From NCBI RefSeq assembly GCF_018143015.1, contig NC_054754.1, positions 19,967,094 to 20,031,093 of the forward strand: a DNA stretch of 64,000 nt, given 5' to 3'. Of the stretch, positions 11,600 through 22,924 are shown piece after piece. Under the pieces are notes generated by a model that saw nothing but the letters and a program-made list of their open reading frames with translations, did no database searches and was not told the DNA's origin. Each line of letters opens with the position of its first letter. Position 1 is the first letter of the stretch. Made by a program: the position numbers and the translations under genes. This DNA is from Lytechinus variegatus (lineage: Eukaryota; Echinodermata; Echinoidea; Temnopleuroida; Toxopneustidae).

Positions 11600-11853
11600 G
11601 TCATGATCTTTACCTCAGTCATTTTTAACTCTGTCATTTTTACCACTGCCATTAATTCCTCTGCCATTTTTACCGCTTCAATTTTTACCTCTGCCATTAT
11701 TACCTTTGCCATTTTTACCTCTGCCATCTTTACCTCTGCCGTTATTACCTCTGCCATTTTCACCTCTGCCAAGTTTACCCTCCCAATTTTACTTCTGCCA
11801 TTATCACCTCTGCCATTTTTACCTCTGCCATTATTACCTCTGCCATGTTTACC
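11600..11853 (-). repeat. 15-bp minisatellite array, reverse orientation
   Basis: About 16 units of TTTTTACCTCTGCCA, the exact complement of the unit at 9780-9942. Beyond both arrays there is a shared outer word (CAAGCAGGT at 9733 and its complement ACCTGCTTG near 11858), so the two arrays look like arms of one inverted repeat. Confidence 0.9.
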
Positions 11854-11869
11854 TGGCACCTGCTTGTAG

Positions 11870-13250
11870 AGCCACACCCACTGCTCCCACTCAAAGTTTG
11901 AATCTATAAAGCGATGGACATTCATCGATTTAGTTAATGAATTCATTAATTACTCGGTAACAAATACCATTTAGAACTGCTATGAACGATTTAAAGACCA
12001 TTTCGTAAGATCTTCTCAAGAAGGCCATACGAAACCAGCGTTCGCAGACAGCATATAAACTGTAAGTTTGCAACTTGGCAGATTTTGTTAACGTCGTATG
12101 AAACCCTTTCTTCGTAAGCCGACCGTACGAACGTCATTAAAACTGAGAATTTAAACAATAAATGTTTAAGAATCGGACACAGAAACGTATATCAATTTCT
12201 TTTGTACGAAAAATAAAAAATAAAATTATTTGAAAATGGACAAAATTTATATTTAAATGTACATGATATCTAAGAAATGGATTTTTTTTATTATTTTGTT
12301 CGCATCTTGAATGAAACGAAATAAAAGTCTTTGTTGTTTTATCCTTAAAATATAAAAGAATAATGCAAGATTTGCGTGATAGAAGAAGAGTAAAATTATG
12401 TCTCTTTGTATGAATTCATTTTTTATCTGTCTGAATAAATTCATGAAGAATGATAAAAGAAAAGAAGATCGAGAATAAAAAAAAATGTATTTTTTGCATT
12501 CAACTTTTTTTCATATCTGCCTACGAATATGTTTTGCTTATTTTTTCCATTACAAGATGCTTAAAATTGAAGAAAGATGATGTTTTGAAAATGTGTTGGA
12601 TTAGGAAAAAAAAGGAATAGTTTAAAAGGTTTATCCTTTAGCATATTTTATTTATCTATCTGTATTGCGAGTTTTGTGACCTTTTTTTGTACACCTTATT
12701 TAAAAGATAAAAAAGCTTAGACCTTTTATATCGAATCATTTTAATGGTGGCATGAAGAACACAATATATGGCAATGGTACTGGCAAATAGTGATTTTTAT
12801 TCGTCAGCTCTTTACTGTGTCTTTCAGCGACATTGCTTTACATGTTTGTATTTTACTTTTTGGTGGTAAATATTGCCTTCAACTCTTACTTGTCATTGTA
12901 TACAGGAGCATATCAATTCAGGATGCTTTAAACATTGGTACAGTATGCAGGAGCCGTGTAGACATTCCGTAACATTATGTAATATGCCTAAATTTTCTAG
13001 ATGTTAAGGCTTTTGTTACAAAGGATTCATATATCGCATACGTCTATTATTTTGATCAATTGCAATGTTCTACGAAAGATAACATTTATAGTCTCGGCTA
13101 TGTATGCATTTACATTTGCATCTTTGTGCTATGCCGATGAGTATGGATGTTTTCCCAATGCATTCTTTAGATGAGAATGGATTTACTACTTTGTTTAACA
13201 ATTCACAACCCCAGTTTCTTCCTAGTCACGGAGATGGTGCAAATAACTTT
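11870..13250. other. AT-rich spacer
   Basis: No exon, RNA gene or repeat boundary recognised. Many short AT runs (12200-12720). The part just before 13250 may belong to the following LINE's 5' region. Confidence 0.4.
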
Positions 13251-13283
13251 TAAGAAAGTATTTCTGAACAGCTAAATCGAGAA

Positions 13284-15549
13284 ATGCAATCTCTTTCCGT
13301 AACAATCGATCCTAACGACTTTTCATCTCCAATATCTGAATCTAAATACCTAACTGAAAATGAATTTGTTAAAGAATCTTCCGCCTTTAAAAATTATACG
13401 TCTTTCTTCCAGTTTAATATTAGAAGCCTCTCAAAAAATATGGACAATTTCAAATCATTTCTTGACAAATTATCTTTTGATTTCTCTGTTATTGGGTTAT
13501 GCGAAACCTGGCTGACCGTTGGAAATTATCCATTACATCTTTTAGATAGGAATAATAGAAAAAACAAAACCGGTGGAGGAGTAGGATTGTACGTCTTAAA
13601 CCAGTTACAAACGAAGTCTTTAGAGAAATTAAATCAAATGTCAAACCTTGCTGAAACTGTTTTCGTTTGAATTATTATTATACAATTTGAAGAAAACAAA
13701 TATGATTTCTCAAGTACGTGGAAGGTGATAAACAATGTTCTAAATAAAAAAACACCATCTATTTCTACAAATATGATTAATATAGCTCCAAAAATAGAAA
13801 TCCAATGTTGATTGCTGAAACATTTAATGGTTATTTCATTAAAATTGGCCCAAATCTTGCCTGCGACATTCCAATTCCGATGTTGATTTTCGCTCGTTTT
13901 TAAAAGAAACGAACGGTCAATCTATATGTTTTTACTCCTATTCTCGTGAAATTATGATCATTGTTAAAGATGTGAAACCGAAAAAAAGCTCTGGGTATGA
14001 AAATATTACGAATTTTCTATTGAAGAAGACTATAAACGAAATAGTACAACCGCTAACTTATTTATTCAACTTATATTTAATAACTGGGGTAGTACCAGAA
14101 AAAATGAAAATATCAGAGGTCATACCGATACATAAGAAAGGTAATAAACATGATATTGGAAATTATCGTCCCATTTCGCTCTTAAGCTCTTTTTCCAAAA
14201 TTCTCGAAAAATTAATATACTCCCGCACTGTTAATTTTTCAAATAAATATAATATTTTATCGAAGTTTCAATTTGGTTTTACAAAGAAACATTCAACTAC
14301 CCATGCACTATTAATGTTTATAGATAAAATAGCTACATCAATAGACGCTTTTTGGCATACTGGATAAATTCCAATAAATTGTCACTAAATATCAATAAAT
14401 CAAATTATATCTTATTCAGTAATACGATTGCTAATTTCCCCGGACCTGTATTTTTAAACAGCACACCTCTTGTAAAGATTGACACGACAAATTTCTTGGC
14501 GTATATATCGACAATAAATTAACTTGGAAATCCCACATTAATCACATTAGTAAAATTATATCCAGAAATACTGGTGTCATCTGCAAACTTAAGTCATCTT
14601 TTCCAACCCGTGTCTTGTTATGTTTATACTCCGCTCTAATTTTGCCGTATTTAAATTACGGTATCCTTTCTTGGGGAAACGGCTCAAAACTTTATATCAA
14701 TAAAATTTTACTAATCCAAAAAAGACTGATAAGAATTATTAATAATACAAATTGCCGGGCTCATTCTATGCCACTCTTTTATTCATGTAATGTTCTACAA
14801 AGCCATGATCTTTATGTATTCAACCTTGGAATATTTATGTTTCAACTCTCAAAAAAGAATTACCTATTAGCGTATCTTCTCTATTTAGATGGAATGACGA
14901 GATTCACAGTTATCCTACTCGTCAAAGTCATTATTATCATCTTCCACGTTCTCGTACAGCATTTTCACATAAAACAATTATTGTCACAGGTCCGTTATTT
15001 TGGAATGATTTACTAACAGACTTCAAAGATTGCAATTCTATATCTACTTTTAAACGTAAATTGAAAACGTATAATAAACAAATATCTAAAGGACAATTCA
15101 TCGGCTCCCTAGACAAGTGTTCCTCTTTACTTTGTCAGTCAACCTCCCTTTGTTTTTTTTCCCCTTCTTTTTGTTCTCTTCTTTTTCTCGTTTTTTTAAA
15201 GGAAATATTATATATTTTTTCTCTTTCTTTCTCTTTCTTTTCTTGTAACATATTGATATTAAACAAGTTGACAATTAGTTTTAATTTCATCAATAGGGAA
15301 ACTATAAATTACAAGCTCTGCTTTTTAAATAGTTTGCCCTTCATATTCTCATCTTATTGATATATCTGTCTCCAATCCAAACGCTCATTTGTATAACATT
15401 TGTCTGATTTATCATGAATTATGGTGATATATTGTATTATTTATTATTAATGATTTACTGTCTTTCGATGGACATTACATTGTACATTGTATTTGATATG
15501 TTATGAGAGATGAAAATAAACCAAACTGGAAACTTGAAAAAAAAAAAAA
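13284..15549 (+). mobile_element. Non-LTR retrotransposon relic 2, RT core deleted
   Basis: Frame 13284-13670 encodes an AP-endonuclease N-terminus (FNIRSLSKNMDNF, DFSVIGLCETWL). 13954-14367 gives the RT fingers (KPKKSSGYENIT, VIPIHKKGN, NYRPISLLSSFSK, FQFGFTKKHST). About 14355 onward resumes at NKLSLNINKSN and NFLGVYIDNKLTW. The palm segment with the catalytic FADD box is missing, and endonuclease and RT parts are out of frame. The 3' end is a poly(A) at 15536-15549. Internally deleted, non-functional copy. Confidence 0.85.
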
Positions 15550-15729
15550 ATCTCAATATTGTACATCAAATTCAGTACTAATTCTAGATATTACTGTTGC
15601 ATAAAATTTCGATCATTTTTTGTGAACATATTTACACTATTTACACGTAAAAAAATATCTAAATTATTCACAAAATCTTTATATAGACTTATTTGTTTTC
15701 AGGCATTATTTTACCATACCAAATTAATT

Positions 15730-17043
15730 ATAATATTCCAGTAGCATTAATTTTAACGATTTGCTATATATCTTACGACTGGGGGATGTTCTAATATTAC
15801 TTGGCAGATGATTCCATAAAGTAGGACCAGAAAATGAAATTGTTTTCCCAATTTAGTATTATTTTTGTCAAGATTAACACTTCGCTTTTCTCTATTTCTT
15901 GTATTGTAAGGATGGTCTATAAATGAAAAATAATCAATAAAACTATGCGGCAACCGATTATTAATTAAATCGTATACAAATACTCCTATCAAATATTGGT
16001 ATTGTTTGAAAACATCGAAGATATTTAGATCATAAAAATAAAGGAGCAGAGTGATAAGTATGATGGTTGAACGTCATTATTCTAGCTAATCGTTTCTGAA
16101 GTAATAATATAGGCATGATAGGGTTCGGGGTTGTTCTGCACGTCCCACCCCAAACTTCCAGACCGTACTTTATATGTGGTAAAATGAATAAGTTGTATAA
16201 CATAACTAAGATTCTCTTTGTTACATAATTCCTCAATCAATAAAGTATTCCAATTCTTTGCATAGCACATTGCAGACGATGTCAACCTGTTTCTTTCATG
16301 TAAGGTTTTTGTCGATAGATATACCAAGAAATAATGTTGATTCAACACACTCTAATAAAGATCCTTTCAGTGACAATTGTCCTGATATCAAAATATTTTT
16401 TCGTCTATTTTTAAACAACATGTATTTAGTTTTCGTAACATTGATTGTAAATTTGTTGGCATTGCACCATGCTATTATATTGTTTAAATTGAGACTAATT
16501 TCTGATAAATCAATATGGTGTTCATCACAATTAAAAGTATGATATAAATTTGAGTCATCCGCAAAAAGATAGAAATTGAAATAATTTGATGAGTTTGCCA
16601 GATCGGTTATATACAACAACAAATAAGTTGGACCCAAGACTGATCCCTTTGGAATACCGCATGAAATCGACCTGTATTTGGAATTTACACCATCATAATT
16701 AACAAATTGCTTGAAAAGCTTTAGCAAAATCGATGAATAGTCCTACTGTCACCTTTCCTTCATCAGTGTATCTTGTAATTTGATTAATCAGATTTATCGG
16801 TGAAAGTTTCGAACTGTATACATTTCTAAAACCATATTGGTGTTTATACAATATTTCATTCTTTTTTATGATTTTCATCGATCGTGCATTCACTAGTTTG
16901 TCAAATATTTTGCTAATCGCGGGTAAAATTGATATTGGTCTATAATTTCCAGGTAATTCTTTTTCTCCCTTTTTGAAAACTGGTATAACTCTTGCAACTT
17001 TTAATTTATCCGGAAAATGCATGTGGTAAATGATATAGTACAT
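15730..17043 (-). mobile_element. Non-LTR retrotransposon relic 3, tail-to-tail with relic 2
   Basis: 16699-17043 encodes RT fingers (VARVIPVFKKGEKE, NYRPISILPAISKIF, YGFRN). 16296-16727 encodes the palm with CGIPKGSVLGPTYLLLYITD and LFADDSNLY. Thumb and tail parts follow in other frames to about 15753 (ILVMLYNLFILPHIKYGLEVW, PYNTRNRE). Frameshifts break it. The 5' end lacks the endonuclease. The FADD box is retained, unlike in relic 2, and the sequences differ, so these are two separate insertions. Confidence 0.82.
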
Positions 17044-17519
17044 AAATTATATTATCATGGATAATATTAAATGAATTACATTAGCATAGAAATCATATAT
17101 TGTAATCATGGTATTAAAAAAACAATATATAAAGCATATGATAAATAATTACACAAATAATGGCATTATATAATATAAAATATAAAATACAAAATTACAC
17201 AGTGGCAATGCATAACAATTCCAACACAAAAGAACTTAAAGTACGCTGCAAGAGCAACTGTACCGAACTTAACCTGACGCCATGTGGGAACGCTCCAATC
17301 AGATAGGCATTGGTTTAGTCGCTATTGTAAAAAAGTAATTTCTCATTAGATGTACATAATCAGGTGAAATGATTATTATTGCACTAAAATACAGGCTCGC
17401 GTCACTATTCCATGTATATAAAGATTCATTCGCAAAGGGTACGAGAGATGTCAGTTTACATCAGGTAATGGGACACGCCGAAAGTTAAAAATAAGTAACA
17501 TGACAACCGTTGAAATTAC
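17044..17519. other. AT-rich non-coding stretch
   Basis: Simple AT-rich text to about 17210, then mixed sequence. No feature recognised. Confidence 0.4.
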
Positions 17520-17710
17520 CGCCCTTTCACACGGTAAAAATATCGTAATTTGAATGATGGTTCCAGTGGAAAATACGGCTAATAACGAATGTTTAGCGCG
17601 TGCAAAAAAAAATAGAACATGATTAGAATCATGAACGCTAATCACAGTCACGATAACAATAGCAATCATCATTACAATGATGATTCAAGATTCACGTGTG
17701 AAAAGGCCCG
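17520..17710. repeat. Short MITE with GGCCCTTTCACACG-type ends
   Basis: Left CGCCCTTTCACACGG and right CGTGTGAAAAGGCCCG are inverted ends. Interior text (CGTAATTTGAATGAT, AACGCTAATCACA) is shared with the larger element at 23937-25000. Confidence 0.7.
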
Positions 17711-17912
17711 TACTTTGCCCTGGCCAAAGTGAAAGACCACCATCGCCTAACTGGATTGAGAATTAAGGAAAGAGGTTTGTAGATGATCTACATAGAAATT
17801 AAAGAACGAGGCAAGGATTGCTCTTATCAGCAGTGAAATTCTACTTGTGAAAGGATCAAAAATGTGTGTTTATGACAGAAACCATTCATACGAATCTGAA
17901 AATTCTCTGAGG

Positions 17913-18350
17913 CTAACTATATAAAAAAGTTCCATTATCTGTCTCTGATGATCTCATTGTAGCTGAATTAAAACAGGGAAAGTTGTTAGACATCCCTTGA
18001 GAGTAGGGGGCCAACTCACTACCTATATCAATGGAGACAGTGTTGTTTTCATCGACAGTCGCAACTGAAGGCATCGGGGCGACGTTTTTCAGGATAAGAT
18101 ATAATATGAATGCACGAAGAATAATTGACGATCTGAGTGAGTGTGGGTGATGTGCATGAGATGCATCGTTTCCACTCCTGAAGGAAAGCAACATGACCTG
18201 CACACGACAACATAGGGTTCTATGGACATGATGGACAGAGTGAGCACAGGACGTCAGGACGAAAGAAAAGAACAGAACCATTATGATAACATTTTTTTCA
18301 AGCAATGTGCTTATGATGACAATCCTTCTCCTGCAAATCGTGAACATCAT
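17913..18350 (-). CDS. Doubtful 145-codon ORF with hydrophobic N-terminus
   Basis: ATG at 18350 to a stop at 17913. The N-terminal 50 residues hold two hydrophobic stretches (about residues 10-35 with VIIMVLFFSFVL) and a later one (SIILRAFILYLIL), then a polar tail with NNT and NGT sequons. I do not recognise the product. The first codons lie in a repeat also present inside an NXPE intron at 3298-3515, including a CAG|GAGAAGG acceptor-like site, so this could equally be repeat-derived or an exon of an unseen gene. No splice partner was found. Confidence 0.2.
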   Translation of the reverse strand: MMFTICRRRIVIISTLLEKNVIIMVLFFSFVLTSCAHSVHHVHRTLCCRVQVMLLSFRSGNDASHAHHPHSLRSSIILRAFILYLILKNVAPMPSVATVDENNTVSIDIGSELAPYSQGMSNNFPCFNSATMRSSETDNGTFLYS

Positions 18351-18490
18351 ATAGTTAATAATTTTTGTCTGGAATTATCTTTTTAGTACTCTTTATTTAT
18401 AATTTATGCCAAAAATGCTAACATATTATGTTTATTATGTTATGAAAAATGTATTATACGAATGTTATGGATGCAGAAGAAAACAATAAA
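18275..18490. repeat. Dispersed duplicate of 3298-3515, inverted
   Basis: Minus-strand copy of the intron segment at 3298-3515, near-identical over about 200 bp. It is followed on the right by a (TA)n run at 18509-18532. Confidence 0.75.
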
Positions 18491-18768
18491 TCAAATCAAA
18501 CATATCGATATATATATATATATACTGTATATTACCAACAAACAAACTCTGAATAGATCTTGTTGCATGCAGCCTCATACACGAATCTACGGGAAAAGTA
18601 AACACAAATAACAGTATAATGAGGCCCTACCAACAGGTCAGAAACACCACGCACACCCACGCACAAGAGTGTTTAACTTTGTGCGCACCTGACCTTTGGA
18701 GTGCTATTTCCGATGGCCTCAACGGAGCGCGATGTTGCTCTATCCATTTTTTTGTTTATATATGTATG

Positions 18769-18799
<31 letters not shown>

Positions 18800-18830
18800 G
18801 TCATAGAAAAACAGCGGAGTATACTTTGTA

Positions 18831-19085
18831 GAGTACCGAAGCGATGACGTCAGTTGCCATGGTGTCATGGCGGCCTGGTTCTAAACAAATGGACCCGCCG
18901 AATGGTAGCGTGTGTTTCTCATGGGAGAAAATGGCTTCTATTGGAATTTGATCGCCTGCAACCTATTTTTCAGACGAGTCAAAGTCATCTGCAAGTACAA
19001 ATGTGTACAGACGATCATCAGCTGCGACTCTTTTAGAACCAGCCCGCCATGACACCATGGCAACAGACGTCACACTTCGGTACTC
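18831..19085. repeat. Fold-back MITE, 255 bp, TA target duplication
   Basis: Ends GAGTACCGAAG and CTTCGGTACTC are perfect inverted repeats flanked by TA on both sides. The arms continue about 50 bp (CAGTTGCCATGGTGTCATGG with CCATGACACCATGGCAACAG, and GGTTCTA with TAGAACC). TA duplication and end type fit a Tc1/mariner-like non-autonomous element. A (TA)n run lies just outside, at 18770-18793. Confidence 0.8.
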
Positions 19086-19089
19086 TATA

Positions 19090-19790
19090 TGTGGACACGA
19101 AAAGGGAAGTCGTCAAATCCATTTGAATATTCAAACAATGACAACGAGTCTTTTGAATCAGAATCAGATTAATCACGTGATTCGCAAGGTAATCGGAGAG
19201 AGAAAATTGAAAGAAAAACCTGGAAAAAGCTTAGAAAGGCTGATAATGTATTGTAAAGGTCCTTAAAATAATGTGAGGGTGAGAAATAAATGAAAGAGAA
19301 TGTTACTTTTTAGTTTCTTTTTACAAGAAACAAGCAGATGTAATGTTCTTAGAGGACACCTTTTCCGCGGAAGATCTACAGCACATTGTTACAAGAGACT
19401 GGAAAGGTACAAATTTCCATTCATTTGGAAGTAATTTTTTGCATAGGTGTTCGATTTTGAATGATAAAACCACTAAAAAAATTAATACAAATCTTTCAGA
19501 GATTTTAATTTGGTGCATGCACCTAATTTTCCACACTTGGACCTTTACTGTAAATCTGTTCGTGCCGCAATGTCTGTTCAGCGAGGTATATGTTCTATCC
19601 CGAAATTGATGGAAACAAACAGCATGCTCTTTTTATTCTTTTTTTTTACTCGTTTAGTAAAAATTATGTAAAAATAGATTAATAGATTTTTTTATTTCTA
19701 ATCAAACCAAGTATGATCAAACCGTTCCGTATATGCCGAAGACTATTTATTAAAGAGACAAATATTGCATTTTTGCGAGGAAATGCAGTC
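19090..19790. other. Non-coding spacer
   Basis: No exon or repeat boundary recognised. Frames through it have no homology that I can name. Confidence 0.4.
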
Positions 19791-21118
19791 AGTACCAACA
19801 GAAAGTTTATTTCCAAGTATTTTCCAAATTTTCGACGCAAACCTCAATAGCGTCTTGGTCAGGGATACGAAATTCACAGTGAGATTCGTATCCCTGACGA
19901 AACTTTCATAAAGGTCAAGCTCACCCCAGAAAAAAAATGTTTATTTGAATAAGTAGAGAAAACTCAAACGAGCAAATTACTGAAAATAACATCAAAATCG
20001 GATGTAAAATTTAAAAAAAGTTATGACATTTTAAAGTTATACACCAGCTCATATAGCGTAAGATCATCACACCAGCAACTTCTTAAGACTCCCAGCATAC
20101 GTATAACATATTATGATGCGCGAGCTTTCTCTGCCTCAGTACTGTTACTTCTCTCTGGAATAATTTGCCGTTAAATTTAAGAATTATACCATCACTGGAG
20201 ACCTTCAAATCTAAACTGAAGTGTTATCTTTTTCTAAGATAATTAGTTATTGGCACTTTGACACTCATCCAAACTTTCTCATTCTTTCTTTTCTTGTGCG
20301 CCTCGGAATAGCATATTTCTAGATAGATGGCGCTATATAAATGCCTATTATCATCATTAAAGTTTTGCTTTTTTTCACAAAACAATTTTGCACAACTCAG
20401 TGATATGCAAATGGGAGAGTTGATTATTCCGTCCATTAACTATTTTGTTTATTGTTTCAATTATGCAACATTTGTATTTGTATTTATTTATTTACCGAAA
20501 TCCACAATAAAAACATAAGTGTACAAAGGAACATATAAAAGCAAGATATATATATAAAAAAGATAGCAAGTAAGAACAGATATATATACAAACAAACAAC
20601 AGCATCAAATAGACATGTGAAATCGGAAGGACACCCGGTTTAGCTCTGCCCATAGACAGTACTGTTCTTTCATGTTTACAGATTTAGCAATAATGACCTT
20701 CTCAATGGAAATCCACACGTTCAGGGAGGAATAAATATTTTCTTAACATGACAACGAGGAAGATATTGAAGTACTTCATAATTGTAATGAAATACGAAAG
20801 AAATAGTGAGTGGGTGACATCATCAGTAATTTCATTATTTTGCATAGTAAAGAGGATGTGCATGTTTTGTGAAAAAAGCGAATCTTTAAAATGTCATAAC
20901 TTTTTTTATTTTGAATCCTATTTTGATGAAATTTCAGTGTATAACTTATTTTAATAATTTGTTTTCCTTTACCAATATGTAAGTCAATTTTTCATTGGGA
21001 TGGACTTGACCTTAACTTTCGAAACTTTCGTATCTGTGAATTTCGTATCCCTGACCAAGACGCGAGGTTTGCGTCGAAAATTTGGATAATACTTGGAAAT
21101 AAACTTTCTGTTCGTACT
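19791..21118. repeat. 1.3 kb fold-back element enclosing a LINE tail
   Basis: Left arm 19791-about 20045: AGTACCAACAGAAAG, TTCGACGCAAACCT, GTCTTGGTCAGGGATACGAA, AAGGTCAAG. The right arm, to 21118, carries the complements (TTCGTATCCCTGACCAAGAC, AGGTTTGCGTCGAA, CTTTCTGTTCGTACT). The inner arms share CATAACTTTTT and ATCCGATTTTGATG-type words. A solo arm fragment with CTTATCCCTGACGAAGACGTCGAAAATTTGG-like text is at 21838-21900. Confidence 0.8.
20100..20355 (+). mobile_element. LINE 3' end relic inside the fold-back
   Basis: Encodes an RT C-terminal tail in broken frames (CARAFSASV-like, then NNLPLNLRIIPSLETFKSKL). It closes with the 3' motif GGCGCTATATAAATGCC and an ATC run. A minus-strand LINE-like tail lies at about 20455-20530. 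Confidence 0.6.
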
Positions 21119-21412
21119 GGATGTTAATTTGTCCCCTTTGTCTTTTCATCTGTATCCAACTTTTTTTTATTTGTTTGTCTTGTGGTGCAGCGCAGACAAG
21201 TAAATGAACAAGAGTAGCGCCGTGCCAAAGTTGGATCCCAGCTAATATACAAGCCTGATTGCATGCGTTCATCAGAAATGGAAAAATACATTAAAAGAAA
21301 TAGAATGAATTATGTAGACAAATAGCTCAGAGCAAGAAACACGGGTTCCATTTCCGGCGGAGTCATTTTTCCAACCTTTGATTCAGAATGGATGACAGCT
21401 CTGAGACACCTT

Positions 21413-21727
21413 GGCCCGTATTCTGAAGTCGGGTTTAACTTAAATTCAGGTTTAAAGTTGTGGTTTAAGTATGGACAGCCAATTGTTACTTAATCGCTAA
21501 CAGTAGAGATATCATACTTTCAGCTCATTCGGCTCTCAAATCATTCATAATTGTGTAGGAAATACAGATAGATGATTGTCTTCACCATCTATGAATCAGG
21601 AAAGAGCACAGTAAACATAAGAAACATACAACTCTTACAACAAAATCTTAATACTTTTGGCTTCCCATACTTAAGCCACAACTTCAAACCTGAGTTTAAG
21701 TTAAACCCGACCGTCAGAATACGGGCC
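21413..21727. repeat. Fold-back MITE, GGCCCGTATTCTGA family, copy 1
   Basis: Left GGCCCGTATTCTGAAGTCGG and right CGTCAGAATACGGGCC. The arms continue through TTTAACTTAAATTCAGGTTT with its complement AAACCTGAGTTTAAGTTAAA, then GTGGTTTAAGTATGG with CCATACTTAAGCCAC. A second copy lies at 35868-36187. Confidence 0.85.
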
Positions 21728-21914
21728 CTTGAACGAAGCTACGCATCTCTTTATTATCTAATTTTCATCTCTTTTACTGTTTAATATTTACAAGAGAGTT
21801 GCCACAAGTTGTTTGCAGTTACATGTATGTAATTTCAGGGGGTTTCTTATCCCTGACGAAGACGTCGAAAATTTGGCCAATACTTTGAAATAAACTTTTT
21901 GTTTTAACTATGAT

Positions 21915-22153
21915 GATGGTGATAATAATAATGATAATAACTCTTATTCACCCAAAAAGCCACTCTCAGCTTTAAACCGTCCTTCCAGCGGGCCTTGCAT
22001 AACATGAATATTATGTTATTTTTACCTTTCTCAATTCTCATACGTCGAGCGCCTGACAAAAAGGCAGGAGGTCCCATTTTTAAAGTCTGGTATGACTCGG
22101 TCGGGGATCGAACTCACGACCTCTCGTTCATGAGGCGGGCGCTCTACCAACAC
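21915..22153 (-). mobile_element. tRNA-derived SINE
   Basis: Minus-strand head with A box GTGTTGGTAGAGC (22141-22153) and B box GAGTTCGATCCCC (22103-22115). The body runs left to an ATA/ATG-rich microsatellite tail at 21910-21945. Confidence 0.7.
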
Positions 22154-22189
22154 TTAAGAAACAAACAAAATAGGTCATGTAGAGTTGCA

Positions 22190-22770
22190 AATGTAATTAG
22201 ACCATTTGGCTATTAGACGAACTGGTCATTACTGAGAATTGGACGAATTGCAAATTAGACCAATATATTAGTAGACCAAATGGGTTAAGCTCATGTGTTA
22301 TTTGGTCCAATTGTTGTAAGACCAAGTGGATCAAAACTGAATTTCCAACGGGCTCGGCTACTGTTCTCTATATTAACCTCCCCTAAAGGTGAATTGCCAG
22401 TTGGTCTAAACCCGATTTGACTAATAACCGTTTAGTCTCATCCTATACATGGTCTTTATTCCATTCCGTCTACAACCAGTTTAACTGTTGGTCTAATTAC
22501 AGTTTTTTTCTATTAACCATTCCGTCTACCACCACTTGGTCAATTGCTGTAACAGACTGGAAATATTTGTTTGGGATTTAGACGAAAACGCGATTAGGCC
22601 ATTTGGCTATTCGACAATAAAGCATTCATACCGACCAACTATATTCGTCCAAGTCCTATACATTAGACCTAGAAAAAAAGTTAGACCAAACTGTTGCTAG
22701 AGCAAATGGGTTTAGCTCGTATGGTATTATACGATCATAGAGTTTGACCAACTGCTACGGCTATACCAAG
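22190..22770. repeat. GTCTAAT/AGACCAA-rich degenerate repeat block
   Basis: Short words such as TTAGACCA, GGTCTAAT, AGACCAAATGGG and TTTGGCTATTAGACGA recur many times on both strands with variable spacing over about 570 bp. It behaves like a highly degenerate tandem or inverted repeat with no coding potential. Confidence 0.65.
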
Positions 22771-22924
22771 TGGATATAACCCCCCCTCCAAAAACAATAA
22801 AATAAAAATAGTAATAGAAATAATAATGATAAATGATAATGACAGTATACACACAGGCACACACACTTATACCAACACAACACCCACCTCTAACACAATG
22901 CACACAACGTAACCACAAACAAAG

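Noticed and set aside
3745..17043. RT frames as active genes
   Set aside because: Each relic has frameshifts, missing domains or a deleted catalytic segment.
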